Part shown: piece after piece, positions 11,536-26,300 of the stretch
Position numbering within the stretch: the first letter of the stretch is position 1
Layout: each line of letters opens with the position of its first letter
Translations under genes and position numbers: made by a program
DNA from: Anagrus nilaparvatae
Taxonomy: Eukaryota > Arthropoda > Insecta > Hymenoptera > Mymaridae
Assembly (NCBI GenBank): GCA_022575985.1
Contig: JAKSXM010000272.1
Span: 25,168,501-25,232,500 of the forward strand
DNA length: 64,000 bases
Reading direction: 5' to 3'
The notes under the pieces: generated by a model
What the model was told of the DNA's origin: nothing
What the model saw: the letters and a program-made list of their open reading frames with translations, nothing else
Databases searched by the model: none

Positions 11536-14315
11536 TTTAATTTAACCAATAAATTGTCTATAGACATAGTCATAGAAAAATTATAGTTTTAAAGATTATT
11601 TTATAGTTGCTTGTACAGAGATTAAAAAAGATTTTTGGTAAATTTAAATACAGTGTGATTAAAAGATATTCTACAGGTTTGTGTAATTTTTTTGTTTTTT
11701 TTATAAAATTTTATTCAGAACAAATAATTAAACAATTCAAAGACAAAAAATAGTTTTTAGTTAGCTAAGCCACCTATTTTATAATTTTTTTTCGCAAATC
11801 CTATACCATAAGTATTTTGCAAAAATAAAATTTCTTTATATTTTGAATCGTATTAAATTTTATAAATTAAAAGCACATACTTTTTGCCAATATAAGATCC
11901 GCGAAAATAAAAATTCTTAAAATTAAATATACATGTTTGCTCAATACTTCTAAAAAAAATTATCATTTTTGTTTGTAATTATAAATTAAATATTAAGTAT
12001 ATAAATAAAGTTAAATAGATATTTGTTAAACAAGGGGAAAAAATTTTATTTGAGTTTAAATGCATTTGTACGCACGAGGTAGTGATTGAAAGTAAAATTC
12101 ATATATTTTTTCCTCTTGCTTAATAAGTTTAATACATCAATGCTAAAACAATGTTCTCTTGATAATAGAAAATAGGTCATTGTTAAATATACATGGCTCA
12201 ATTTCAATCAAATCGGCGTAAGCCTAATGGTCGGGTTTTCAAATCGTTTTCAAAGTATATTTTTCCATAAGTACTACTAAAAATAGGCCTCGATGTCATT
12301 TTTCAGTTCATAAGATTCGGTTCTAGATTTTTGGCGTCCATTTTCAATTTTTTGCCCTTTTTAAAAAAAGAGTTAATAAAAAGAGACAATTTTTCTTCCG
12401 TTTATTCAGTAAAAACCAACATTAACTTGAAAAATTATTTCCTCTTAGGTCCAAATAAAAAATTTCCCGTGGAATCCGATTCGGCGGTAAAAATTTTTTT
12501 TGAACTGCGCATGCGTAAGGAATTATTAAATATATCGTTTTTTTTTTTCTTCAAAAGTCGATTTCTCAAAAGCATTCAAATTTTTTGACGAAGAAAAGAA
12601 ACCGGTGGATTATTGCGTTTTGAGAGCTCAAGATCCAAAAATAGCATTTTAAATGTTCATTTATTACAAAGTAAAATTTCCCGCTAAATCACGAAAATTT
12701 TTGTTCATTTTTTCGCCTTTTTTTTCAGTTTTTTTTGGATTTTTACGCACTTAATGGCCTTCTGGAGCTAACATTATTTAGAAATAGTTCTTATATCAAT
12801 TCAATATAAAATACCTTATAATATTAGAAATAGTAAATTATCTAATAAAAAAATCTAAAAACAGTAAATGCATTATTATTTTATTAGGAGGGATTCCACT
12901 CCAACTGGGTCCATGTTGAACTGAGTGTTCGCAGAAATTGGCCTAAACGATTTCTTTCAAAAGTATTTTAGCTTTCTTGATTCTATATAATGTCTGTTCT
13001 TTATGTCCTACTTTTTTCTTTTTATGATAAACCAGGGTTAACTTTTAGATTCTTTTTCACCATACAAGGAAAAAAGTAGTTAACTCTGGGACAAAAAGAA
13101 CAGACCTATAAATTAAAAAACCTAATGGTATGTGTATTTAATAAGAAATATGTATAAATTTATCAAATTTTTTTAATATATTAATGCTTTTTAATAAATT
13201 TTTATCCTGACAAGGTTGGTGGTTTACCGACGAAACGTTGCGGTTACACAAAATAAAGATTCTTTAATTTTATTTAAAATAGCCTAAAATAATCAATTTT
13301 CTAAATTTTGAAAAAACTTTGTGCGATAACTTCAATAATCAAGTTTAAAAAATAAATTTTTATTAAACAATGTAAAATTATTAGTTTAAACTTTAATAAT
13401 TTCGTCATTTTCCCACAAATCCTGCAAAACTTTTCAAAAGTTTTCCGCCTATGTAAAACTTCCTGTGGAGTCCGAATTTTTGGTCAACTTTTCTAAAATT
13501 TTTAAAAATAGTAATTTAAAAATATCATATTTTGAATAGCAGCTTTCAGATTAGCGTTTCTCACAGATTTTTTCTTGAAGAGAGAAAATAAGTTAAAAGA
13601 CAAGAAATTGAATCCTAAGTAAAAGAAAATTCAACCTGCACATTTATATATTTTTATTGAAGCTTAAAGACGCAAGGATGAAAAACCTACTTTCTCTTGC
13701 ATGCGCAATCCAAATTGAATTTTGCACCTTGGAATCATATTCTGCGGGCAATTTTCTATTATCACAATTTTTAACTGAATGATAAGCATTTTGCAACAAA
13801 AATAAATTTTGAGTGAATTTACCAAAGTAAGCAGAAAACATAAAAATGGCTGTCAATGGCTGTCACATAAAAATCATTTGACCTATAAAGCTCTTATTTT
13901 TTAGTTGTACTTTCGGGAAAAAGTAGATAGGACCGATTTCTGTGACTCATTACTCAGCAGTTTAATTTAAGCCCAATTGGGATGGAATTCTTTAAATAAA
14001 TGAGCAACTTACAAAAATATTAGGTCTAGTTTTTAAAAATAGCAAAAAAATAAAAAAGATTGCAAAAAATCAAGAATTGAACCTTAGGAACTGAAAATTG
14101 ACATGAAGGCTTATTTTTCGTAATGCTTTTAAAAAAATTAAAATTAAAAACTAATTTAAAGACAGAATTTATTAGCTTTAATCAAGTTTGGTTTAAAAAT
14201 GCCTGTAAATACCTATTAATTTATTATAATTTTATTAATTTGATAAAAACTTTTCAAATATACCTACAGTAGCTATATTTTTCCATACTGATATACTCTT
14301 TTCAGATTACAGACT
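11536..14315. other. Intergenic DNA between the converging genes
   Basis: This stretch holds no exon that I can support. It aligns with 30200-30840, 32246-32807 and 33989-34646 in unit B and with 59091-63536 in unit C, with indels. An AATAAA on the minus strand (14231-14236), about 80 bp past the receptor A stop, is the likely polyadenylation signal; the same motif is kept in unit B at 34566-34571. Confidence 0.6.
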
Positions 14316-17300
14316 TTATTTATAATGTGTTTTCGCAAATACTGTAAAGTATCTCCAGGATGTTTTCATCACCTATAATTACAAGACAAAATTATTAATT
14401 AAAATATAAGCTTAATTTTAATCTGGAGAGAGGGGGGCGATTTTAATCAATGATTAAAAAATATGCTCAATCCAGTTAAAAATAATGAAACTGTCAAAAT
14501 ATGTGCTGAATGCCTAATTAAAGATGATGTAGCCTCTACCTTTCCAGCTATGTTGTCAAGATCAAACTCTGTCAGCAGTAATAGATAAAATTCTCAAAGG
14601 CAAAGAGAAAACGATGAAGTTTCTAACAGCTCTGAGATTGAATCTGAACTTACTGAAACATCTTCTCAAAATACTCAACTGGCCATACTTAAAGAACTCA
14701 AATCCCTTAAAATAGCCTCAACTGAAAAACATCATAAGCTCCTTACAAAAATTGATTCACTTACCAACCAAATTTCTTCTCTCTAATCATCAAACTCTAA
14801 AATAGCCACTGAACAAACTCACACAAATAAAGATATTAAATCCTTAAAAAAAGATACCAAAAAGTTAAATAGGCAAAACCATAAATGAGCTTTCTTTCTC
14901 AGGCTACAAAAACTCAAATGATCCTGACACTAGTCTAAAGAAACAATTGTTGCTATTTCCTATCTCTTACAAGTAAGTCTCCAGAAATCCGACATTAAAA
15001 ACACTAGATTTTGAATAAGAAAGAAGCTTCTCCTGACTAGGCCTCTAGGCCACCAACTTTCACTGCAACCCTTTTCTCTTCTAGTCACTGCTAAAAAATC
15101 CTAGACACAAAAAAGAGTCTAAAAAAAGTAATAAGGAACAAAGACCTCATACTAACCTCCAAAAGCAATACACCCATCTTTATAAATGAGGTCCTAGAGC
15201 CCGAAATCTACAAATTATTAAAATTAATCAAGCACTGGGCTAAAAACATACAAGCAAAATATGTATGGACTGATAATGGTAGAGTCCTTGTAACACATAA
15301 AGATATAGCTTAAGTCCATAAAATTAACTCATTACATGACTTAGCTGAGGTTGAGAAATACATAGCTTAATATGAAGAGCAAAGCAGAGAAGAACTGAGC
15401 TCTTTCTCACCTCTACCACAAAAAAATAATAGCAGCAACCCACCATTAACTTCTGCAGCTGCCACAATGTCGGGAAGTGGATCAACCACGACAGGTTCAA
15501 CACCAACTACAAGTGCATCTACATCAGCAGCTGTAACTGAGATGAAAACTGACGAGTTCAATACTACAACTAATGATAATATCTGCAACTATAATAGTTA
15601 CACCCACATTAATAACCACTATCTAGTAGATGTCGCAATTAAAATCTTCTCACCAGTACCATCAACAAATAATCTGCAATACAGGAACTTCAAAAATCTT
15701 GATGAAAAATTTTATCTACAAGAACTGTCCAAAATCAATTGGTCCCCCTTATTAGATTCTTCTGATATTGATTTTTGCGTATCACACTTGAAGAAAAAAC
15801 TTAATTGTATCCTCGACAAAGTAGCCTCTCTTAAAAAAATTCCTCAAACACACAAAATTTGAATCTTAGATTACTGATGAAGTAAGTGGGGGCTTTCATT
15901 TGCTTAATAATCTACATCGCAAATTTAGACGCACTGGAAACGAGGATAACTTTAAAGAATACAAATCGCTTAAAACGAACCTCAAAACACAGTAAATAAT
16001 CTGAGATCCAATTTTTACAAAAATCGAATCACAAATCTAGATAAACTTCACAAAATCTGGAAAGAACTCAGACATCTAGGCTTAGTCGAAGCTAAAACTA
16101 GCAGTAATTTCTATAATCTCTTTGCTGACACCATAAATAAAAATTTAATTGCTTTTCAAAATCCATTACCAACTCCTGACCTACCTCTAAACTTGCCATC
16201 TTTCAAGAATAATATCAACAAAGAGTTTAAGTTCTCTCAAATCTCTGATAAAGAAATTGAAACTGTGGTATCCTCTTCCACCTCAACAGCTGTAGGCGTC
16301 GACGGGCTTCCAGTAAAAGTTTTTTCTTTAGGTCTACCAATATTAATGCCTATTCTTGTTCACATCTTTAATCTCTCAATCAATTCTAACACCTTCCTAA
16401 ACAGGTGGAAAGAAGTTTTAATAATGCCCGTAAACAAAGTCAGCAGACCTAAAAGTCCCACAGACTTTCGCCCAATCACTCTACTTTGTCTAATTTCTAA
16501 AGTTTTCGAAAAGATAGTCCACAATCAAATAAAAAAATGTCTAGAAACCAACAGCTTGCTAGACAACCTGCAATGCGGATTCAGAAAACGGAGAAATCCA
16601 CAAGTCCTGCTTGCCAAGCTCCTAGATGACCTCAGTAGTAATATAGAAACAGGGAAATTAACCTTCTTAATTCTATTTGATTTCAACAAAGCCTTTGATA
16701 GCGTCTCCCATGGCCTATTGCTGAATAAACTAAAACTCTATGGTTTCTCAGATGAAACAATTGCTTGGTTCAAATCTTATCTAGTAAACAAAAAGCAAGC
16801 TGTAATCAACAGTAGTAATAACTCCTACTTCAAATAGGGAAAATATCAAGAGTGGAGTCCCACAAGGCTCCATTCTTGGTCCTCTGTTGTTCCTAGTCTT
16901 CATCAATGATATTACAGATTTTCTCTTAAACTCTAACAGGCTATTATTTGCTGATGATCTCCAAATCTATCTTTCCACTGAATATGATAATATCGATTCA
17001 AATCTGAACAAGCTCATAGACGATATAATAAGTATCAAAAATTGGGCTTATGATAATCAACTAGGTATTAACTTAGCCAAAACTAAAACTACTGCATTCG
17101 GTCTTCAAAAACATCTCGAAAATTTTTTCGAATCTGGTATCTCCATTCAACTACCTAACCATAACATCAGCATTCCATTTGTAAAGACTGTCAAAAATCT
17201 AGATATCATTTTCGATCATAAACTAAAATGGGATGATCATATTATCAAGATTTCCAATAAAATACGAAGCTCGCTTTACAGATTAAGATATTTCAAGAAC

Positions 17301-20300
17301 TACGTCGACTTAGAAACTAGGAAGCAACTTGTAATGTCCCTAATTATGCCCCAGTTTGATTACTGGTCATCCATACTAGGGAATCTTAAAAACGAGCACC
17401 TTAAGTCAATAAATGTACTACAAAATTCAACAATCAGATACATCTTTAACTTGGGTCACTATGACCACGGCTCCAATTTTAGAAAGAGTCTCAATCGGAG
17501 ACAGATTTAAATTTAATAGTACTTGCTTCTTATTCAAAATTTTGTTATTCCAGTACCCAGACTTCTTGTTTTCAAAATTAAAATATAGTATAACCCCTAG
17601 AAAACTCAGGCTCAAATTCAAAGAGCGTGAGGTTCCTACCCATCATTGCAAACCTTAATCATCTTCTTCCTTAGTCAGTACCGGGTTATATTGGAACCCT
17701 CTTCCACCAGGTATTAGACTATCCTCTTCTCTTAACACCTTTAAGAATAACCTTTCCAAACATATCAATAGTTCTCCCCATCAGACTATTAACATAGTCT
17801 CCCATCACTAAACTCATCAATACCTAACTCAAATCAATCTAACAACAAATCTCCACTTCCAAATCCTCAATCTACATACCCTATTCCATTTTCCATACAT
17901 AAATTCACTTACGCATCATCTAATCAATCAAACTATAATTTGTAAATCTAGCTTATCCTGAATTTACCTAATTATGTAATTTTATATTGTTTTACTTTTA
18001 ATTATATTTTACGTTCTGTTCATATAAATGATATAAAATGTATGCCTTTGTATATTTATATAGTAAATAAAATATAAAATATCAAAAATATCAAAAAAAA
18101 TGATGAAAAGGTAGATAAATCGGCTGACCTATGGAAAATGGCAAAGTGCTAGTATTGTTACCCTAAAATAAAATTTTTAAGCTACTTTCGAATTTTTAGG
18201 CACGATAACCCTATGTATGCAGAAAATAGATGAAATCGTGCCTTATAAGTTTGTCAGGTCAAAAAACGGAAAAGTCTTAAAGACTTTTATTGGACAATTT
18301 AACATTGTCGAATTCGTGGAAAAATTTGGTCGCCAGGTTATTTCGATGCCTATGTATGCTTATATTGCCTTGATGTGCGTAGAGATGTATCTACGAAAAC
18401 TACTCGATGTATCAAAAATCGCCTGATAATAATTTTCCCCAGCTTTCTGAATATTTCAGTGTTCTTAGTTCAATGATCTTAATGACAAATATAAAATTAA
18501 TTATAAAATATATCTTACATCTGAGTATGTATTTAAATCCCCGTCAAGAAAGAATCCCTTCACAGTTAAAGGTTTTAAACTTCTTGTCATCATGAAAAGA
18601 AATGTCTTTCTAATTTTGATAGATTCTCCTGGCCAGTCAGATTCATAGCTGTTCAAAAAATATTCAAAATTAAAGTAACTAAAGTAATTATAAGTAAATT
18701 ATTGACATTTACTATTTTTATCTTGTTTATTTAATGAATATATGAGCAATTATTTTAAAAGTGCTACTTAATTTGAGCCTGGAATCGTAATTTTTTTTTT
18801 TTTAAACGTGCTTATATGCCAAAAAATCAAAAATCGAAATTTGACATATCACAATGGTTCCTCATTGAGGAACCAAAAGTTTATTAAAAAATTTCCAGTA
18901 AACAAAAGTATTATTATCATATCTAAAAAAAATTTCAAATAATTAAATTTATGCCTACATGCTATAAGACAATTTTTCATTTGCATTAACAATCCGTTGG
19001 CCTTGATTAAAAAAGTAAAATGCATGTATCAATATTGCAACAACGGCATATCCAAATTTTGCCATATGCTTCCAATCTTTTGATATAATTAGCTGAAATA
19101 AAAATAATGTAAATTAATTTTATGTATGATTTAAAAATATTTAGTTGGGTGCTTTTCAACGAAATGGTATAAGTACTATTCTACATACTTGTATCTAAAA
19201 TAAAAGCTTTTTTTATACTTTTTTAATAAATAAGAAAATACATTATTCTTGTGTGAAAAATACCTAGCATAATATAGCCTGTTTAAATTGATAATTTAAA
19301 AAAAATTAATAAATGTGTAAAAACAATTATTAAATACATAAAAAATTAATGTAACTCATCAATTAATGTAAGTAATTAATGTAAGTTATTTATATTTGTT
19401 ACAATATATAGTTCGGGATGACAATCACCATTTTCAGGGGAAGCCCATTGCCATGTATGCAGAGTAGATTTCAGTGACAGCCATAGTTGAAAAAATTTCC
19501 GGAGGCCTTTTTTAATGGCTTAAATTTTGGGGGCTTTTACGCCGTATCTTCTGTGCCTACATGATAACTCCAGCACTGGTGGATTCAAAAGGAAAAGGAC
19601 ATTGCAATTTAATTTTTTTGGTTTGCTGAGTACGAATTTTTTGTATAAACAAATTGTATAAGCAAAATTTAGCTATTCTTACTTCGGGCAATTGTGTTTC
19701 TTGGTTCGTAAAGAACTAGAATATTTCCGAAAAATTGTCACTCTTTCTGACCATTTTGGGACATTTTAGCCATTCTTATATTATTCAGAGTACGCTGAGT
19801 ACTTTCTGGTACGTAGACTATGTAAATGTTGGTCTTTTATTACCAAAATATCAGTTTTTTTTTCGAAAAATCGTTACTTATTCCGCAGCAGCCTATTTGA
19901 GGATATTTTTAGCCATTCTTTTTGTATTTCAAGTTTTTGAAATAATAAAATTAATCCTAACCAGCTGTAGCCAAAAATAATTAATATGATTACTCTTTGA
20001 TTAATATGATTAATATTTTCATTAATGTTATTAATAAGATGATTAATAGTAAATAGCTCTTGCTATTTAAATATTTAACTCAAAGTGTCACAACCGTGTA
20101 GTAGTACCATTGAAAATTTTAGATACTTGGACCTTGATAAACATAAAAATATAAAAAAATTGAAGAAAAAAAAAGACAATGAAAATTGTGCTGTAAACAA
20201 TAAAAAAATATACAGTTCCCGTGAAAAATATCCATATACATTTCGTTAACTAAATAAATAAATAAATAAAAAAATTCACAATTTTAGGTTGGGAATCCAT

Positions 20301-23300
20301 TTGACATATTATGAAATCATCAGCCATCAAAATCATAAAAAGTATGTATGTTAGGGTGTATCTTATTTCCCAAACTGCCCGTAGAGAAAAATACTGCCTG
20401 GAATATAATACTTCAGGTAATAAAACTATTATCTAAAAAAAAAATTTTATAAATAACTTGATGTAGTGTACCGATTTGGAAATGAAAATCGGTAAAAACC
20501 AGGAAAAAAGTTTTAAAAACGTTTTAGAAAGCTTTTAGATACCTTCCTAAAAACTTTTTACTACTAAAATGATCCAAAAGCTTATTAGTAACAAAATATC
20601 TGGAAAAAAATGTAAATTATAACATAAGAGGTTATTTTTAGGTATTTTGTCCATTTATAGAAGCCTTTTTTTATTGCCTCCTCGCTAAAATAAGAAATAT
20701 GCATTTTTACAAAAAATCAATGAATAAAACAGTCAAATTGCAATTGGCGTGGATATTTGCTTTTCACACGACTGTAATCTTTAAATATATAGTTAAAAAT
20801 ATGTTATAATTTACAATATTTTCTAGATATTTTGTTATTAATAAGCTTTAGGAACATTTTAGTAGTAAAAAGTTTTTGGGAAGGTTTTAAACCTTTTCCC
20901 TGGTTTTTACCGATTTTCATTTGCAAATCGGCACACCACATCGAGTTGTTTATAAAAAAATTTTTTTTAGATAATAGTTTTATGACCTGAAGTATCATAT
21001 TCGAGCCAGGGCAGTTTGGGAAATAAGAAATACCCTATGTTTGTATTCTCATTTTTAATAATTTAACTTACCACATATCCGCATAAACTCATTAAAATAA
21101 GGCCTATAACCAGTATAATTCCAAATGGCATTTGGAAAATGTCATTTATTTGTTTCACATATCTGAAAAAAAAAATTTGCTTCAATATCAGTAAGAAAAA
21201 TAATTTTCAAGCATTAAGCGTAAAATATATATGGGCGATTATTTCTCAACCCGGCCACCCCCCTCTGTCCAAAAATGGTGGCCACTTAAAAAGATTTTGG
21301 TTTTCTCAAATTGACTGGAAAAGGGTCTAGTTTTTTATTCTCATTGGCCTTTTCAACTCTGTAAATCTACTGTGCCCATTTTAGGCACTGAGCGGCGCCA
21401 GGTCGACATTTTAAAAACAGAAAAATTGAAATAAAAGTAGATTAACGGTAAGTTTTTTGAAATTTTTTTCTCTTAAAAGTTGTTATTTATTAAAACAAAG
21501 AAAATGAGACCACTTGCGTGATAATTAGTTGATTTCTTAAAAAGTTTTGTGGGTGCTATGTAGTTTTTAAAAATGGGTTAAAAACGGCTACTTTGACTGA
21601 TGATATCTCTGAACCTACATATCCAAAATAAAAAAGTTTTAGTGCAAAATGGTATTCTTTTGATACATAATAAGTGTGCCAAATATCAGGGGATTTGATT
21701 GAGTAGTTTCGGATTTAACAATTTTCGGGTACTAATTCTCTTTAAAAAATGGGTCAAAATTTGTTTCAGAATTACCCTTAAAATTACTAAATCCGAAACT
21801 ACTCGATCAAATCTTCTGATATTTAGTACACTTATTATGTATCAAAAGACTACCATTTTGCACTAAAACTTTTTTATTTTGGATATGTAGGTTCAGAGAT
21901 ATCATCAGTCAAATTAGCCATTTTTAACCCATTTTTAAAAACTACATAGCACCCACAAAATTTTTTAAGAAATCAACCAATTACCACGCAAGTGGTCTCA
22001 TTTTCTTTGTTTCAATAAATAACAACTTTTAAGAGAAAAAAATTTCAAAAAACTTTTCGTTAATCTACTTTTATTTCAATTTTTCTGTTTTTAAAATGTC
22101 GACCTGGCGCCGCTCAGTGCCTAAAATGGGCACAGTAGATTTACTGAGTTGAAAAGGCCAATGAGAATAAAAAACTAGACCCTTTTCCAGTCAATTTCAG
22201 AAAACCAAAATCTTTTTAAGTTGCCACCATTTTTGGACAGAGGGGGGTGGCCGAGTTGAGAAATAATCGCCCATATTTAGATTGAAAAACCGAGTTAAGG
22301 GCCCAAAGGTCACGTGTTGAATATAGGGAATCATGGCAATTTTTTTCGCCATTAGTTCTGAGAAACTAGAGATCGAAGGTGGTAGTAGGGGGCTTATTTG
22401 AAAGCTAAAAATTGGTGCAATAGTGTGATTATAAGATTTTTCTAAAAATTTTAAATAAAAACAAATTAATATTGCTAAAACTATATTTTTGATTATGAAT
22501 GTTTACTTTTGGTTACAAAAAAAAACATTTAATTATTAATAAAATCATACAAATGCCGAAAATATTTTGTAGATAAAAATATTTCAAGCTAATAATTTAG
22601 GATTCTTAGCTTTAAAATAACTCCAGCTATTAGTGCTTTCGATGCTTGGTTTCTTAGAACCAATAGGCAAAATTGTTGTAAAATAGTTTCTGTAATCAGA
22701 TATTTTCTCTTATCTTATTGTTTCTTAAAATGATATATTATGCATAATTAAATAAATAATTTTTAATTATTTCACTATCATTCATATTTTTACGCTATAT
22801 AGCTGAAGAGCATATTTACCCTATAATCTTTTGATGCAGCCTAATACATTTTTTAATTTTTTTATATTTACTTTTTTCTGATCGTGTAATCTTTAATGCA
22901 TCCTTTATTTGATATCTGAAAAGCATAAATCAAATTACTTTATGTACCTTTTTCGCTCTAAATTATTTATAATGTTATAAAACTATTTCCTATTGATCAG
23001 TATTGGATTAGAAAAACATTTTTTATTATTTAAAATTATTTGTAATAAAAAAATTAGTAATAAAGAAGGTTAATAGAGTCCTTTGTATTACTACATAAAA
23101 AAAAGAAAAAACAGGTGTAAATCATTTGACGAGCAGTTTGGATTTGTGTAACAGTTGATTTTGTTACTGAAAATCATGACGAAAAGTGCTGGAAAATCAG
23201 AATTCATTGAAATTTTAGTTCAAATTTGCGCACGTTCAAGCGAGTTATAACTAATAGATCGTTAATTCTTTATTTTAAATATTTTAATAATTACCTGAAT

Positions 23301-26300
23301 ATTTTCGTTAGTCCTATAACGTGTTGTGTAATATTCGCTGTCAACACATCCAATGAAATAATGCTCATTGAAAAGAATACGTTTTCAAAAATACATATAA
23401 AGAATATTAAATAAAAGTATTTTTTGTCATCAATGAAAAATTCAACCAGCATAATTTGTGGTTTTATTCTTGATTCCTTTAGGGGCTTAATTCTATCCAT
23501 TATTGGCGCATAAAATGGGATTGCATGCCATATTACAAAAGCTCCAAAAATTATAGCTATAATATTAAATTACATTGTAGTTAAATACATATAGTAGCCA
23601 AAAATGTTAATAAACAATTATTTAATAAGTAAGTAAAAAATAGTATATTTATAACTCATGCCCAGAAAAGTAAAGAATGGCCCAAATCACACACAAATAA
23701 ACGGCAATTTGGAGCATTTTTGTTTATGGACAAGGGCTGTAAAAAATTTTTCTATGTCAGTGGCGAGAAAACAAATCTTTTTTTGGTCGCATAGCGTCCG
23801 GTAAATACGTGTATTCGCTGGTGACTAAATATTATATATTTGTTAAAAAAAAATACCTGTATATTAAATATCAAGGGTGTTAAATTTGGTATTTTTTGTA
23901 TTTTTTTGTGAAAAAAATTTTCAAAAAATTATTTATCAGATTCGAGATATTGCTGAAAATGATACTTTCAAATATAAGTACTTTCACGGAAATAAATGAG
24001 GTATTAAATCCAAATTAAAAAAAAAAAAAGTATTTTGAGATTTTTTGATGAAAAAATTAGGTTTTAATTTCATAACGGTTGTGAGGTCTTAAAACGTGCT
24101 TATGTGCCAAACTAATAATAAACTATAATTAAAATAAGTAGAGTAAAGAATTTTTGGAAATTTGAAGCTTATGGAAATATTTTGAGACATATAAAACCCT
24201 TTTTTGTCAAAAATTACGAATTTGGCATCGATTTAAAAATTGGTCATTTTTAACCAAAAATGGAAATTTGAATAATTGGCTACATTGATGAGAAAATTAG
24301 TGATGAAAAATTGCGGTTTACGGCGTTTTAAAGGCGATACTTACACCAAAAAATTAGACCAACCAGAAGTGTTTTGGTTAACTTGTGAGGTTTAAGCGTT
24401 TCATTAAAAATTGCCAAAAAACCCTATTTTATATTTTACGCATAGATTACGCATTGTATTGGAGACGCGTGAATTAATGGACTGAAAATCTTTGAAAAGT
24501 ATCAAGTTTATGTATAGAAAGCGAAAAAAAGTCATTTGAGTACAAATATAATTACAAAAGACTATAAGGCGCATAAAAAATGTGATTTTAACGTTAAAAT
24601 TTGATTTAAAAAAGCCATTATTATGCTTCTGACGCTTTTTAAAGGGCATATAACCACCCAGCGACATTTACCACATCAAAGTATATAGTATTTAGACCAA
24701 TTCTATCCAGGTTTGAGCCTTATAAAAGTTTTTGAATTTGGGCAGTTCAAAATCTCCCGCTCTAAGCCGAAAAAAGCAGTTTGAGGCGCCCAGGGGCAAA
24801 ATTTCAAGAAACTGACCTCAAATTCGAATTCAGCGGGAAATTTTACAACTTTTAATGTCTGGGTACTATTTTCATCTAGTCCATTTGAAAAATTAAAAAA
24901 AAAAAAAAATCTAAAAAGCTTCTTTTGGGTATAACTCGGGTTCCTGAGCGCCTAGAGGGCTGAAAATTGCACAGGAAACATATTTTGTATACGTAAAAAA
25001 GTGGTGAAAAAATCAGCCCGATCGGGAGACCTGACCTGGCAAGGCCATGACACGGTATCCAGAATGACTCTTACAAAACCTTTTTTTTTTTTAAACTAAA
25101 ATACTAAATTTAGAATAGATGATGAAAAAAGCACGCGATTTTCATGAAAATTGGTAGATATGGGTATTTTGATAACGGAATCGAGTGATAAAATTTGTAA
25201 GAAAAAATATTCATTCGGCAATAATGCTCCAATTTTGGAATTAGTGCTAAAATAAAAAACTTACCAATGAATAACTGGCCTAATAATTTTTTAGAACTAC
25301 CTTCATATAACATAATTTTTAAATCAGTAGAATACTTCGGTTTTCGAAATTTTATCCAATCTCGATTAATATTATTCAATAAAGATCGCACCTAAAATCA
25401 TTTTATTTTTTAATAATCAAACTTCGTGTAAATATTTTTATATTGTATGCAACAGTTAGTTATATTGATAAAGTTTAATTCAAATTTTTAATACCTTTTA
25501 CTTCTGGAAATGTTGGTCTAGGTATATTTAGTATTATCATGAAAGTAAACTTCCATCTAATAATAAAAATTTCTAAGAATTCCACGAAAATTCCCAAGAG
25601 AATGTTATCTAACGCGATAGTAAATTTTAGGTAAATTTAGTATCGTGATAGTACCGGACATATGGGCATATAATATATGGGGTAAATCCTAATTTTTGTT
25701 TTTTAAATAAATATACCAAAATTTAAAGTTTTCCAACAATATTTCTATCCTTAGTAGGTCATTTAAGGGCTAACATTTTTTAAAGTCGAACTTTCTATTT
25801 TTGTTTTTATGTAACAGTAAATTATTTACAATAATAATTAAAAAGAATGAATGGATCTTACATCATATTCTTTTAGGTTGTGTCTATTTTTAAGCTAGAA
25901 GGGAGATGTTTTTAGTATACTAAAAAATATTTCATCTTTACCTTATCCATTTTATACTGGAGAGTCAAGTACATAACAAGCGCAGTCATATAAAATAGCA
26001 TCATTGCAAAACATTCACTAAAAATATCTGAATCATCTGCATTGTATATCCTCAATGCCTGTATTTAAATACAAAATAAATATTTATTGCTAAGATTTTT
26101 AATCAAATCAAAAACAAATAAAATTAAAAGAAATTTTCGAAAAAAAAAACTTTGAGTAAAGTCAATAATAAGATTGAAAAGCGAATGAATTTTACAAAAA
26201 AATTAAATAAATTATAGTATAGTACAATATTTTACCGCTGTTTGGATTTCAATGAATTAAATCCAAAAAAATAAATTTTAAAATTAAAAATTAAAATGAA

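Noticed and set aside
18217..18426. Plus-strand open frame beginning MQKIDEIVPYKF
   Set aside because: The unit B homologue near 34900 has a one-base loss in an A run that breaks the frame, and no family is recognised. It is treated as chance within the last intron.
18407..18595. Plus-strand frame with EYFSVLSSM, like a receptor C-terminus
   Set aside because: It lies on the strand opposite the receptor, overlaps exon 8 antisense, and unit B does not keep it as a frame. The real C-terminal exon is at 14316-14372.
20804..20998. Open frames inside foldback arms (also 25110-25264 beyond exon 3, 27942-28232, 44304-44307, 58486-58668 and 61556-61748)
   Set aside because: They are short, AT-driven, and either extend past a clear splice site or lie wholly in inverted-repeat arms without family similarity.
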